Both the position numbers and the translations under genes were made by a program. A stretch of DNA of 64,000 nucleotides, taken from contig NZ_CP019448.1 in the NCBI RefSeq assembly GCF_002951835.1, forward strand, positions 1,736,001 to 1,800,000. Direction: 5' to 3'. How positions within the stretch are numbered: position 1 is the first letter of the stretch; the number at the start of each line of letters is the position of its first letter. The DNA is from Simonsiella muelleri ATCC 29453 (GTDB taxonomy: Bacteria; Pseudomonadota; Gammaproteobacteria; Burkholderiales; Neisseriaceae). Below, one piece after another: positions 52,583-61,249 of this stretch. A model generated the notes under the pieces. The model worked only from the letters and a program-made list of their open reading frames with translations, made no database searches and had not been told where the DNA came from.

Positions 52583-52816
52583 ATGAATATTTATCAGCAA
52601 TTTAATCAATTATTTAATCAACCCAACCGTGCAGTCGCCCAAATCATTGCTAAAAATGGCAATGGCAGTTATTTGGCGCGTACTACACAGGCTGGCAATG
52701 AAGTTTTGTTGTATGGCAATGGCTACAGCGCAGGTCAGACCGTCTATTATGATGTAGGCGGTGGCGCAATTTTAAGTGTTGCGCCTGATTTGGCGGTACA
52801 GGATATTGGAGTTTAG
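52583..52816 (+). CDS. Small phage protein of unknown function
   Basis: The 77-residue product (MNIYQQFNQLFNQPNRAVAQ) appears to be a small beta-barrel-like protein with GNGYSAGQTVYYDVGGGAIL. A ribosome-binding site AAAGGGA precedes it. It closes the tail operon and precedes the second lysis group. Confidence 0.55.
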   Translation: MNIYQQFNQLFNQPNRAVAQIIAKNGNGSYLARTTQAGNEVLLYGNGYSAGQTVYYDVGGGAILSVAPDLAVQDIGV

Positions 52817-52826
52817 GAGGTTAAGT

Positions 52827-53294
52827 GTGATTTTATTTAAAAAACTTGGCTTTAGGCTGCACAGTGTGCTGTGCGGACGTAGCGCGGTGGTACTGGATTT
52901 AATCATGATGCTCGGGCTTTTGGGCTTTGGCGCGGTGTTTCTGATTGATGGGGACGCGCTGATTAATGAACACCTGTATCAGAAAATTGCTACGATTGAC
53001 AGCCTGAAAATCGCGTTGTCCTTGTGGTCTGTGGCGTGTTTTCAGGCTGCTTGTTTTTTAAGCAAGAATGATTTTTTGGTTGCGTTTGCGCGGTTGATTT
53101 CAGGGCTGGCGTGGGCGATTATCAGCGCAAGCTTTGGCGGAACATATCCGCCATTCCACACAGCAATGGTATTGCCCCCTATTTTGACGATGTTTGCGTT
53201 TTTGTCGGGTGTGGCACAGGCAAAATGTGCTTATCGCGCTGAACGATGTGAAAATTTATTGCAATGTATGCGTGAAAGAAAGGGGCGTGAATGA
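52827..53294 (+). CDS. Multi-pass membrane protein, possible holin
   Basis: The 155-residue product has about four membrane segments (for example LDLIMMLGLLGFGAVFLI and MVLPPILTMFAFLSGVA). The GTG at 52827 is chosen because a perfect AGGAGG lies 6 bases before it; the frame is open further upstream. It stands directly before another membrane protein and a lysozyme, which suggests a holin or antiholin. Confidence 0.6.
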   Translation: MILFKKLGFRLHSVLCGRSAVVLDLIMMLGLLGFGAVFLIDGDALINEHLYQKIATIDSLKIALSLWSVACFQAACFLSKNDFLVAFARLISGLAWAIISASFGGTYPPFHTAMVLPPILTMFAFLSGVAQAKCAYRAERCENLLQCMRERKGRE

Positions 53295-53666
53295 ATGGTG
53301 TTAGATTTTGTAATCGCCCCCCTGCCATTTGGGTTTTATGGTGGATTTTTGGGCGGTGTGTTGGGCGTGTTGGTAACGTATCAGCGTAGCGAAATGTTAA
53401 ATCAGTGGGCGCGTATGCTAGCGGAGATAGTGATTGCGGTTATTTTTTCGGGCGCGGTTGTGGAAACCTATTTGCCAGTGAACAATTTTTTGTCTTGCGC
53501 TGGTGTTTGCGTATTTATCGGGTCAGCTACGGGTATCGCGTTGGATTTGTGGCGCAAAATCGCGCCCGAGTTTTTGAGTAATTTGTTTAATCGTGCGTCT
53601 AAAATGATGACAGGCGAAGAGTTAAAAAGTAAACGGAAAGGCAAAAAAGATAATGAGAATCAGTGA
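53295..53666 (+). CDS. Membrane protein, probable holin
   Basis: The 123-residue product has two or three membrane segments (FYGGFLGGVLGVLVTY, MLAEIVIAVIFSGAVV, LSCAGVCVFIGSATGIAL) and a highly basic C-terminus, the usual form of class II/III holins. It overlaps the lysozyme gene by 14 bases. Confidence 0.68.
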   Translation: MVLDFVIAPLPFGFYGGFLGGVLGVLVTYQRSEMLNQWARMLAEIVIAVIFSGAVVETYLPVNNFLSCAGVCVFIGSATGIALDLWRKIAPEFLSNLFNRASKMMTGEELKSKRKGKKDNENQ

Positions 53667-54099
53667 TAAAGGGGTGGCAATCATCAAGCAATTTGAGGGA
53701 TATCGCCTTGAACCGTATCTTGATACAGGGGGCGTACCAACAATCGGCTATGGCTGTACGCGTTATGAAAATGGTGCGGTGGTACAGTTGTCGGATTTAC
53801 CGATTAATCAGCTACGCGCTAATGAGTTGCTGGCGCATCGTTTGGTGGAATTTGAAAGCGGTGTTTCAGGTAGCCTGAAAGTGTCGGTGTCGCAAAATCA
53901 GTTTGATGCACTGGTATCATTTGCGTTTAATGTGGGCGTGGGAAATTTGAAATCATCTACGCTGCTGCAAAAGTTGAATGCTGGCGATGATGTTGGCGCG
54001 GCTGCTGAATTTTCGCGCTGGTATTTTGACAACAAAAAGCCATTAAAGGGATTGCTACGCAGACGTGCGGCTGAAATGCAATTGTTTTTAAAAGATTAA
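53653..54099 (+). CDS. Lysozyme, glycoside hydrolase family 24 endolysin
   Basis: This 148-residue muramidase cleaves peptidoglycan at lysis. The T4-type triad is visible as Glu15 (KQFEGYR), Asp24 (PYLDTGG) and Thr30 (VPTIGYG), with the normal spacing. There is no signal or anchor sequence, so the adjacent holin should release it. GSLK near residue 72 comes from an uptake-sequence word. Confidence 0.93.
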   Translation: MRISDKGVAIIKQFEGYRLEPYLDTGGVPTIGYGCTRYENGAVVQLSDLPINQLRANELLAHRLVEFESGVSGSLKVSVSQNQFDALVSFAFNVGVGNLKSSTLLQKLNAGDDVGAAAEFSRWYFDNKKPLKGLLRRRAAEMQLFLKD

Positions 54100-54115
54100 T
54101 CAGAAAGTTAAGTAT

Positions 54116-54805
54116 ATGGAAAATTTAGAAACACTTGAAAATCAAGAAATTGAATTAACAAAAACAGAATTGCAAGAATGTGATTCTCATGAATTGGCTT
54201 GCGATAATTTAACGAAAGCAGCAATGATTGCGCCTGAAATTCAGTCCATTCCTGCGCCAATTGCAGCAAAAAATCCTGAAGATTGGGTTACCGAAAATTT
54301 CACGTGGCGTGAATTTTTGCACTCCCAAACAGCCGAACGGCTTGGATTGAAAAATGAACCCACAGCATCAGAAAAACAGAACATTCAAGCAGTGGCACAA
54401 TGGCTTGAAAAACTTCGCGCGTTGTTGGCTGAAAAATATGGGCGCATTATTCCGATTCGCATTACTTCAGGCTTCCGCTCTCAAGCAGTCAATCGCGCGG
54501 TTCACGGTGCGCCAACTTCCGCGCATCGTTTTGGCAATGCTGCCGATATTCAAGCAGTTGGCTTGTCAATTAAACAGTTGGCTTATGATATTTTTGAATT
54601 CATTCAAAGTGGTAAGCTGCCAAAATTAGACCAGTTAATCCGTGAAATGCCACGTCATGGTGGGCAATGGGTACATATCGGTTTAAAAAATCATAACGGT
54701 GCGGTGCGCAATCAAATTCTATTGTATGAATGGAAAGCAAGCGCAGCTAAAAATGCATATATCTCTGTTGCCGCGTTGAAAAAGGTTGAGACCAATTTAG
54801 CTTAA
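54116..54805 (+). CDS. M15-family zinc peptidase (third endolysin-like enzyme)
   Basis: The 229-residue product has an acidic N-terminal extension of about 60 residues, then a peptidase M15 domain: NFTWREFLHS, ITSGFRSQAVNRAVHG, SAHRFGNAADI (zinc His and Asp) and QWVHIGL (zinc His). Relatives are D-Ala-D-Ala carboxypeptidase-type endolysins or virion-associated hydrolases. It is the last prophage gene before a 23-base perfect hairpin. Confidence 0.85.
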   Translation: MENLETLENQEIELTKTELQECDSHELACDNLTKAAMIAPEIQSIPAPIAAKNPEDWVTENFTWREFLHSQTAERLGLKNEPTASEKQNIQAVAQWLEKLRALLAEKYGRIIPIRITSGFRSQAVNRAVHGAPTSAHRFGNAADIQAVGLSIKQLAYDIFEFIQSGKLPKLDQLIREMPRHGGQWVHIGLKNHNGAVRNQILLYEWKASAAKNAYISVAALKKVETNLA

Positions 54806-54818
54806 TTTGAAATCTATC

Positions 54819-54866
54819 AAAGAAATAGGCAGAAATAGAAATTTTCTATTTCTGCCTATTTCTTTT
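54819..54866 (+). terminator. Very long perfect hairpin at prophage 3' end
   Basis: A 23-base arm (54819-54841, AAAGAAATAGGCAGAAATAG start) pairs perfectly with 54843-54865 around one base, followed by T. It ends the late operon and would also stop transcription coming from the other side. Confidence 0.88.
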
Positions 54867-54917
54867 TCAGGCAGCCTGAAAACTCGCTGCCCACAAAGCA
54901 CGATTTTTTTGATATCC

Positions 54918-55028
54918 GTTCCGCAAAAAAATCATAGCAATTGATTTCATTGTTAAAAAAACGGTTACTTTGTGAAAATTTGCGGAACAAATTTTAATGC
55001 TAAAGCCGCGTAAAGCCTTTGTTTGAAT
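54918..55028 (+). mobile_element. Right end of the Mu-like prophage
   Basis: GTTCCGCAA (54918-54926), TTGCGGAAC (54980-54988), then 33 bases to TTTGAAT (55022-55028). The same arrangement occurs at 17587-17727. IS5-family transposase coding starts within two bases of the end, marking the junction. The inverted sites are candidates for transposase binding. Confidence 0.65.
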
Positions 55029-55394
55029 TGCAACAGCTGGTAATGTAAATGATATTGTTGTTGCGCCTGATTTATTGGCACAATTGGATTTAAGTGATAA
55101 TGAAACCGTGTGTGCTGATAGGGGTTTTGACAGTGATACTTTTCGTCGGTTAATTCAGTCTAAACAAAGTAAAGCCAATATTCCATATAAGAAAAATAGA
55201 GAACATCTTAATGTGGGCACAGATTGGTATTTATATAAAATCAGGCACTTGGTAGAAAACGCTTTTGCACGATTAAAGCATTTTCGTGCGCTGGCAACAC
55301 GGTACGATAAATTAAAACGTAATTATGAAAGTACTGTATCATTAGCTTGTGCTTTGATTTGGTTGAAATTATAGCTAAAATGTCATTAGCCCCT
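55029..55394 (+). pseudogene. 3' fragment of an IS5-family transposase
   Basis: The frame reads ATAGNVNDIVVAPDLLAQL from about 55030, then CADRGFDSDTFRRLI, and ends with ENAFARLKHFRALATRYDKL, the C-terminal half of IS5-family (ISL2/IS427-like) transposases with the catalytic Glu region. The terminal sequence GGGGCTAATGACATTTTAG (reverse strand) abuts mapA at about 55394. The 5' half of the IS is absent from the window. Confidence 0.82.
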
Positions 55395-56379
55395 AGTAAG
55401 TTGCGAATAATTGGAATAAATTGAATCGGATACCTTGTTGTGCTTCGTCATTGCCTTCAATCACGACATCAGCAATATTCCAGCGTTCTTGCCAACCCGA
55501 TTCGTGCGCAGCAAGCAAATCTTCAAACGATTGCGCGGCGATTTTGTCCGCTAATTCGCGCCCAGCTTGTTGCACGGCGGTCAAATCGGCATAATCGCGG
55601 CTTGTGGTAATAATGACACGTTTTTCAAATACTTGTGTTTCTGAATCCACGCTGCCTGAAAATTCATTACCCACTTGCCAATCGGTTTTGATGGTTGCGC
55701 TTGCTTTCAGGCTGCCTGAAAAACGTTGTTCCGCGTTAACAATAAATTGTTCCACGCCAAATGGGTTGGCAACGGTCTGCGTGGCAATTGCTGAACGTTC
55801 TGCCGATACGTCTTGCGACAGCACTTGCCAAAATTTTTCTTCGTAGTTGGAATCTTCGTTTTTCACATCCGCATCAACCAGTGATTGAATGCGCACTGCA
55901 TGGGTTTTGCCATCTGTTGCGGTCATTTCCCAACGAATGAACGCCAATTCTTTTTGTGCCACCGACAAAAATTTGGTAATCGCAAATTTGACACCCAAAA
56001 CCGTGAATTGGCGGCGTAACACGCCTGTTTTCATGTCCAATTCAATGGCAAAATCGCTCACGTCATTTTTGGCTAAATCTACTTCGGTATCATCAATAAA
56101 AATGGCTACTTTACTGAAATTCAAAGCATTAATTGCTTTACCAAAATATTTGGGATAGCCGTTTTTCCACCAACCCACGCGCGTTTTATCGGGAAACCAC
56201 ACACCAGCGATGTACGTCCCCAAATGACTATCGCCTGAATAGGTTTCTTCAAAATTGCCACGCATTCCCATGTAACCGTTGCCGATACTGGTCAGGCTCT
56301 CTTGTAGGCGTTTGTGTTCTTTTTCCAATTTGCTTGAGCGGATTGTCCAAGGCAAAACGTCCATAATACGTAAATACAT
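55393..56379 (-). pseudogene. mapA: Maltose phosphorylase-type GH65 enzyme, truncated by an IS
   Basis: Maltose phosphorylase splits maltose with phosphate into glucose and beta-glucose 1-phosphate. The 328 residues here (SIGNGYMGMRGNFEETYSGDSHLGTYIAGVW near 31) are the N-terminal beta-sandwich part of the roughly 750-residue family. The reading stops after QLFATY exactly at the IS end, and the catalytic barrel is lost, so the enzyme is inactive. A sugar transporter gene lies directly upstream, as in the Neisseria mapA locus (from memory). Confidence 0.85.
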
Positions 56380-56468
56380 CTTTTTGTTTCCTTTACTGTT
56401 TTGATAATTTTCGTAGGTAGAGCGCGCCCTACCTATTTTTGCCGTTTATTTTCAGGCAGCCTGAAAAA

Positions 56469-57821
56469 TTATTGTTGATTTGCGTGTGTTTCTTTAATCA
56501 AAAATACCGAAAACGCGCCCAATAACAACATCAAACCTGCTACAAAAAACATATTCGCTTGTTGCCCGCCGAGCATCGGATACAACGCAAAACCCAACAC
56601 CGAAGCCACAATTTGCGGCAGACAAATTGAACCGTTAAACAAGCCCAAATACGTCCCCATGTGTTTGCCAGATAAGGCGTTAGACACGATTGTCAGAGGA
56701 TAAGTCAAAATCCCAGCCCACGAAATTCCAATAAAAATAAACGATAGAATCAAAATATATTGATTACTCACAAACGCAATAGATGTTAAACCCAATACGC
56801 CCAATGCCAAGCAAATGAAGTAACCATGTTTATGATATTGGTTCGGCACTTTCGCCAAAACATACGAGCAAATCACCGCCGCGATAGATTGCACCGCCGC
56901 TAACACGCCATACCAGTTACCAGCATCTTGGTAAGCGGCAGAAGATGGGTCGGTGGTTTGCCACACATTTGCCGCAATCGCACCAGCCGAATACGTCCAC
57001 AAATATTGGAACGCAAACCAACAGAAAAATTGCGTCAGTGAAACCGTCCAAAAGGCTTTGGGCGCGTTTTTCAGCAAATCAATCCAGTTGGCTTTTTCGT
57101 GATTGGCGTTTACGTCAATGTTGTGGTAACGCGCATAAGTTTCGGGGTCATATTCTTTGACTTTAAAAATGGTTAATGCGCTTGTCAACACAAGCAACGC
57201 CGCACCCACATAAAACGCAATTTTTACGGTCGCAGGCACTTCGCCTTTGTCCGCTACGTTGCTCAACCCAATAATCGCAAACAACCATGGCAAAATAGAT
57301 GCAACAATCCCGCCCGTGTTCGCCAGAAAACTTTGAATGCCGTACGCATGGCTTTTTTGGTCGTCATTGACCATGTCGCCAACCATCATTTTAAATGGTT
57401 GCATCGCCATATTAGACGACACGTCCAGCAACGCAATCATCAACGCACCAAACATCAACGCCGCCATAGACGCGTAACCAAATCCGAAGCTGCCTGAATT
57501 CGGCATCAAAATCATCGCAATCAACGCGATAATCGTCCCGTAAACCAAATATGGCAAACGGCGACCGCCTAATTTCGGTAACCAAGTACGGTCAGAATAA
57601 TGACCGACAATCGGTTGCACCACCATGCCTGCGAGTGGCGGTAAAATGAAAAACCAACCCAAACTGTGTGGGTCTGCGCCCAACGTTTGGAAAATGCGGC
57701 TCATTTGCGAACTTTGCAGCGTGAACGCCGTCTGAACGCCCAAAAAGCCTAAACTCATCATCCAAATGGTGCTATTGGGAAGTGTGGGTAAACCTTGAGA
57801 TTGTTTTGAAGTATCGGACAT
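56469..57821 (-). CDS. MFS sugar (probably maltose) transporter
   Basis: The 450-residue product has twelve predicted membrane segments and resembles SLC45/GPH-like MFS carriers (MMSLGFLGVQTAFTLQSSQMSRI; PIVGHYSDRTW cytoplasmic loop). Its placement beside mapA suggests maltose or a maltodextrin as substrate. With mapA cut, imported maltose would have no phosphorolytic route here. An uptake sequence lies between the two genes. Confidence 0.85.
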   Translation of the reverse strand: MSDTSKQSQGLPTLPNSTIWMMSLGFLGVQTAFTLQSSQMSRIFQTLGADPHSLGWFFILPPLAGMVVQPIVGHYSDRTWLPKLGGRRLPYLVYGTIIALIAMILMPNSGSFGFGYASMAALMFGALMIALLDVSSNMAMQPFKMMVGDMVNDDQKSHAYGIQSFLANTGGIVASILPWLFAIIGLSNVADKGEVPATVKIAFYVGAALLVLTSALTIFKVKEYDPETYARYHNIDVNANHEKANWIDLLKNAPKAFWTVSLTQFFCWFAFQYLWTYSAGAIAANVWQTTDPSSAAYQDAGNWYGVLAAVQSIAAVICSYVLAKVPNQYHKHGYFICLALGVLGLTSIAFVSNQYILILSFIFIGISWAGILTYPLTIVSNALSGKHMGTYLGLFNGSICLPQIVASVLGFALYPMLGGQQANMFFVAGLMLLLGAFSVFLIKETHANQQ

Positions 57822-57956
57822 AATGCAACTCTTTGAATTTTAAAGTTGAAGAAAAATTTAAGACAAATCAAATCACAGCATTATAATGAAATTTATGATG
57901 GATAAGTTGAAATAAACTTTCATTTATTGCGGCACATCAAATTTTATGGTTAATTT

Positions 57957-58094
57957 TAGAACCTGTGTTCATCATCTTAATAGCTTGCTTTTATCGCCAT
58001 TTCATGCGCCTACTGCGTTGGTTTAAAAAGTCGTCTTTTATTTGCAAAAATTTTCAATAAAATCAAGTTATCAATCTGACGAACACAGGTTCTA
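57957..58094. repeat. AGAACCTG-type MITE, complete
   Basis: Perfect 14-base ends TAGAACCTGTGTTC and GAACACAGGTTCTA enclose 110 bases of non-coding DNA. The right two thirds match 908-1023. The outermost TA may be the duplicated target. It lies in the 450-base gap between the transporter and the AhpD-like gene; nothing else is seen in that gap but a weak promoter region near 58200. Confidence 0.87.
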
Positions 58095-58273
58095 AAATTT
58101 CAGTCTAAAAATTTTTCTGCAACAAAATCACAAAAAAATGAGACGATTTTACATAGAAGCAAAATTTATAAACCACATGATTAGACAATCTTTTTCATTC
58201 ATCGCTCCATTTGATAAGATAACGCCACTCTCTATTTTGAACCCATTCATTTTTATTTAAGGAATAATCAATC

Positions 58274-58822
58274 ATGGCTCGTTTACCCATTCACACTGTA
58301 GAAACCGCCCCAGAAGCCGCTAAAGCACGCGTTCAGGCTGCCTTAGATGCCAACGGCTTTTTGCCAAACTTGATTGGTGTGTTGGCCAATTCGCCTGAAG
58401 CATTGGCGTTTTACCAAGAAGTCGGCAAATTAAATGGCGCAACCAGTTTAACGGCAGGTGAGCGCGAAGTGGTACAAATCATTGCTGCTCGCCGCAACGA
58501 ATGTGGTTTTTGTGTGGCTGGTCATACCAAATTGGCAACATTGAAACAATTATTGTCAGAACAAGCTATTAAGGCATCACGTGCCGTTAATCCCGCTGAA
58601 TTTGATGATGCCAAATTAAGCGCGTTGGCAAACTTTACCATTGCTGTGATGGAAAACAAAGGCGCGGTTTCGGACGCTCAATTGAAAGCATTTTTAGACG
58701 CAGGTTACACACAACAACAATCGGTTGAAGTGGTATTGGGCGTGGCGTTGGCAACTTTATGCAACTACACCAATAATTTAGCCAAAACCGAAATCAATCC
58801 TGAATTGCAACAATTTGCTTAA
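58274..58822 (+). CDS. AhpD-like / carboxymuconolactone decarboxylase family protein
   Basis: The 182-residue helical protein has the redox pair C77-x-x-C80 followed by His84 (NECGFCVAGHTK), the AhpD-like peroxidase or thiol-disulfide reductase motif. Peroxide defence is the likely role. AAGGA precedes the ATG. The next gene, an acyl-CoA dehydrogenase-like enzyme, starts about 130 bases later after an uptake sequence. Confidence 0.85.
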   Translation: MARLPIHTVETAPEAAKARVQAALDANGFLPNLIGVLANSPEALAFYQEVGKLNGATSLTAGEREVVQIIAARRNECGFCVAGHTKLATLKQLLSEQAIKASRAVNPAEFDDAKLSALANFTIAVMENKGAVSDAQLKAFLDAGYTQQQSVEVVLGVALATLCNYTNNLAKTEINPELQQFA

Positions 58823-58955
58823 TTTCAGGCAGCCAATCAATTCATATATCGCCATGACTGCAACCACAGGCGTGGCGATTTTTATGGCTTATTAATTTTA
58901 TAACTATTTGATTTATATGTTTAATATTTTTCAGGCAGCCTGAAAGGAAATCATC

Positions 58956-60059
58956 ATGTCGCAACAAACTTTATTAAACCAAATCGCTGAATTAACGGAA
59001 TGCCAACTCGCACCTATTGTGCAAGACATTGACCAAAAAGGTATTTATCCTGAACAATTTATGTTGAATTTGGGCAAAATCGGGGGCTACCAATCGGTTG
59101 GCACAGTGGAAGAGGGTGGCAATGGTTTGGGTTTGACCACACAAATTTTAGCGATTCGTGAAGTTGGTAAAGTGTGTGGCGCAACCGCGTTTTCTGTGTG
59201 GTGTCAATCGGCTTGCGGCTGGTACTTGCATCAAAGTAAAAATGAAACCGTTAAATCACGCTATTTGGCGGACGTATTACAAGGTAAAGTGTTGGCTGGC
59301 ACGGGAATGTCAAATACTGTCAAACACTTAGCTGGAATTGAAGAACATAATTTGAAAGCTGAAAAAGTAGATGGTGGCTACCGTGTTCATGGTGTGTTGC
59401 CGTGGGTGTCCAATTTGGGCGATACGCATATTTGGGCGAATACGGCGGCGGTGGACGGCGGTTATGTGATGTTTATTACGGGGGCGCAGCGCGATGGCGT
59501 TACGCTGAATCCTTGCCCTGAATTTTGTGCTTTGGAAGGCACGCGTACCTTTGCGTTGAAATTTGACAACGTGTTTGTGCCACATGAAGACGTATTGGCT
59601 GAACCTGCCGAGTTTGAGAACTATATTAAATCCATCAAAGCGGGTTTTATTTTGCTGCAAATTGGTATTGGTGCGGGGATTATTGATGGCTGCCTGAAAG
59701 AAATTGAGTTGGCAAATGTCAGCAATGGCGAAGTAAATTTTTATTTGGATAATCAAATTGATGAGTTAGAAACTCGTTTTCAGGCTGCCTTAGCGAAAAC
59801 GGCAAAATTGGGCGATGCAGCGTGGCAAAATCAAGCCAGTGTGTTGGAAACTTTGCAAACGCGTTTGGCGGCGGCTGAATTGTGCTTAGACGCGGCACAA
59901 TCTGCGGCTTTGCATGCTGGAGCAAAAGGTTATTTGATGCGTAGTGCTGTGCAACGTCGTGTTCGTGAAGCGATGTTTGTGGCTATTGTTACCCCTTCAA
60001 TCAAACATTTACGTAAAGAAATTGCTGATTTGGAATTTATTGGAGAATTTTCTATTTAG
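58956..60059 (+). CDS. Acyl-CoA dehydrogenase family protein
   Basis: The 367-residue product follows the acyl-CoA dehydrogenase fold: helical N-terminal domain (QSACGWYLHQ), the FAD/substrate strand region (AGTGMSNTVKHLAG; GVLPWVSNLGDTHIW) and a C-terminal helical bundle. It lacks the clear catalytic Glu motif of fatty-acid enzymes, so it may act on another substrate or as a flavin monooxygenase-like member. AAAGGA precedes the ATG. Confidence 0.8.
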   Translation: MSQQTLLNQIAELTECQLAPIVQDIDQKGIYPEQFMLNLGKIGGYQSVGTVEEGGNGLGLTTQILAIREVGKVCGATAFSVWCQSACGWYLHQSKNETVKSRYLADVLQGKVLAGTGMSNTVKHLAGIEEHNLKAEKVDGGYRVHGVLPWVSNLGDTHIWANTAAVDGGYVMFITGAQRDGVTLNPCPEFCALEGTRTFALKFDNVFVPHEDVLAEPAEFENYIKSIKAGFILLQIGIGAGIIDGCLKEIELANVSNGEVNFYLDNQIDELETRFQAALAKTAKLGDAAWQNQASVLETLQTRLAAAELCLDAAQSAALHAGAKGYLMRSAVQRRVREAMFVAIVTPSIKHLRKEIADLEFIGEFSI

Positions 60060-60076
60060 TTTGTTAATATGATTAA

Positions 60077-60116
60077 GAGCAGCCTGAAAGCACATCATGT
60101 TTTCAGGCTGCCTGAA
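60077..60116 (+). terminator. Uptake-sequence terminator
   Basis: AGCAGCCTGAAA and TTTCAGGCTGCCT face each other about 13 bases apart, just after the acyl-CoA dehydrogenase stop. There is no T-run, so efficiency is uncertain. Confidence 0.5.
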
Positions 60117-60126
60117 CATATTGTTA

Positions 60127-60244
60127 AGAACCTGTATTCACGGCTAAGCGCGATGTCTTTTTCCACCATTTGGCACGCCCGATGTGTTGAATTTGCACCA
60201 ACTGGGACAACAATCCATTCACTTTGACTATGAATACAGGTTCT
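60127..60244. repeat. AGAACCTG-type MITE, complete
   Basis: Perfect 14-base ends AGAACCTGTATTCA and TGAATACAGGTTCT flank 90 bases. The interior (AAGCGCGATGTCTTTTT, CACCAACTGGGACAA) matches the copy at 38469-38631 rather than the 57957 copy, so two subfamilies share one set of ends. It lies between the acyl-CoA dehydrogenase and kdsB genes. Confidence 0.88.
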
Positions 60245-60263
60245 AAACAAAAAATCGTATTTT

Positions 60264-61013
60264 CTAATCAAAATAAGCACGAATCCGCGCTAAATCTTCC
60301 GCCGTGTCCACGCCAGCAGGAGGGACAAAATCAAGGACTTCTACCGCAATCTCATAGCCGTGCCACAACACGCGCAATTGTTCCAGACTTTCGCAAATTT
60401 CCAGTGGTGATACTGATAGGTTGGCATATTTTTTTAAAAAATCAACACGATAAGCGTAAATGCCAATGTGGCGTAAAGGAGCGGGTTGTGGTAATTTGGG
60501 TTTATCAGCCAACATCAAATCACGCGGATACGCAATCGGTGCGCGACTAAAATATAACGCATTACCAGCCTGATTCAGTACCACTTTGACACAATTTGGG
60601 TTGATAAATTCATTAAAATCATGAATATAATGTGCTGCGGTTGCCATAGGTGCGTTGTTGTTTGCCAATTTTTGAGCCACGCGTTCAATCAATTCGGGCG
60701 GAATCAACGGTTCATCACCTTGCACGTTTACCACGATTTCATCATCAGCTAAATCAAGCAGTTGTGCGGCTTCGGCTAAGCGTGTTGTGCCGCTGGTGTG
60801 TTGTTCGCTGGTCATGACGGTGACGATTTGGTGTGCTGTGCAGGCAGCCTGAATGCGTGGGTGGTCGGTTGCCACGATGATTTTTTGTGCATGACTTTGG
60901 GCGGCTTGTTCGGCGGCACGGACAATCATTGGTTTGCCCGCGATATCGGCTAATGCTTTTTCAGGCAATCGGCTTGATGACAATCGAGCTGGAAGAATAA
61001 CGGTAAATTTCAT
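60264..61013 (-). CDS. kdsB: 3-deoxy-manno-octulosonate cytidylyltransferase
   Basis: KdsB makes CMP-Kdo, the activated sugar for lipooligosaccharide core. The 249-residue product has the nucleotide-binding start ILPARLSSSRLPEKALADI and VNVQGDEPLIPPELI near 96. Start ATG at 61013 overlaps the stop of the upstream gene, so both are probably one operon. The C-terminus is normal (PAGVDTAEDLARIRAY). Confidence 0.96.
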   Translation of the reverse strand: MKFTVILPARLSSSRLPEKALADIAGKPMIVRAAEQAAQSHAQKIIVATDHPRIQAACTAHQIVTVMTSEQHTSGTTRLAEAAQLLDLADDEIVVNVQGDEPLIPPELIERVAQKLANNNAPMATAAHYIHDFNEFINPNCVKVVLNQAGNALYFSRAPIAYPRDLMLADKPKLPQPAPLRHIGIYAYRVDFLKKYANLSVSPLEICESLEQLRVLWHGYEIAVEVLDFVPPAGVDTAEDLARIRAYFD

Positions 61014-61192
61014 GATTTTACTTCTAAATTAGTTAATTGACGCGCTTCATTTTCCAACATAATCGGAATGCCATCACGAATCGGAAACGCCAGCTTAGCA
61101 GATAAACTCCATAATTCTTGCTTATCTTCATGATATTTAAGGGGCTTTTTGGTAATGGGGCAAACGAGCAAATTAAAATATTTTTGTTCCAT
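61010..61192 (-). CDS. Trm112-like / YcaR family protein
   Basis: The 60-residue product (MEQKYFNLLVCPITKKPLKY) is of the Trm112/YcaR family; bacterial members usually lie next to kdsB or lpxK, as here. It keeps one CP motif but lacks the full four-cysteine zinc site. The ATG at 61192 is chosen. It overlaps kdsB by 4 bases. Confidence 0.88.
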   Translation of the reverse strand: MEQKYFNLLVCPITKKPLKYHEDKQELWSLSAKLAFPIRDGIPIMLENEARQLTNLEVKS

Positions 61193-61249
61193 AATCAAGA
61201 CCTTTGATTTTAATGAATTGGCTGGAAAGTTTTTGAGACAGCCTGAAAA

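Larger units (their letters stand above)
22000..55028 (+). mobile_element. Mu-type transposable prophage
   Basis: Gene order is that of transposable phages: leftward repressor, Ner-like regulator, DDE transposase A, ATPase B, Gam, GemA, Mor, then lysis, terminase, portal, MuF, protease/scaffold, capsid, tail and a second lysis group. The right end is well placed because similarity to the solo end at 17727 stops at 55028 and IS5 transposase coding begins by 55030. The left end is not visible: no GTTCCGCAA site or IS sequence lies left of the repressor, and older phage debris adjoins it. There is a single tail-tube gene and no sheath, so the particle is probably siphovirus-like. Confidence 0.85.
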
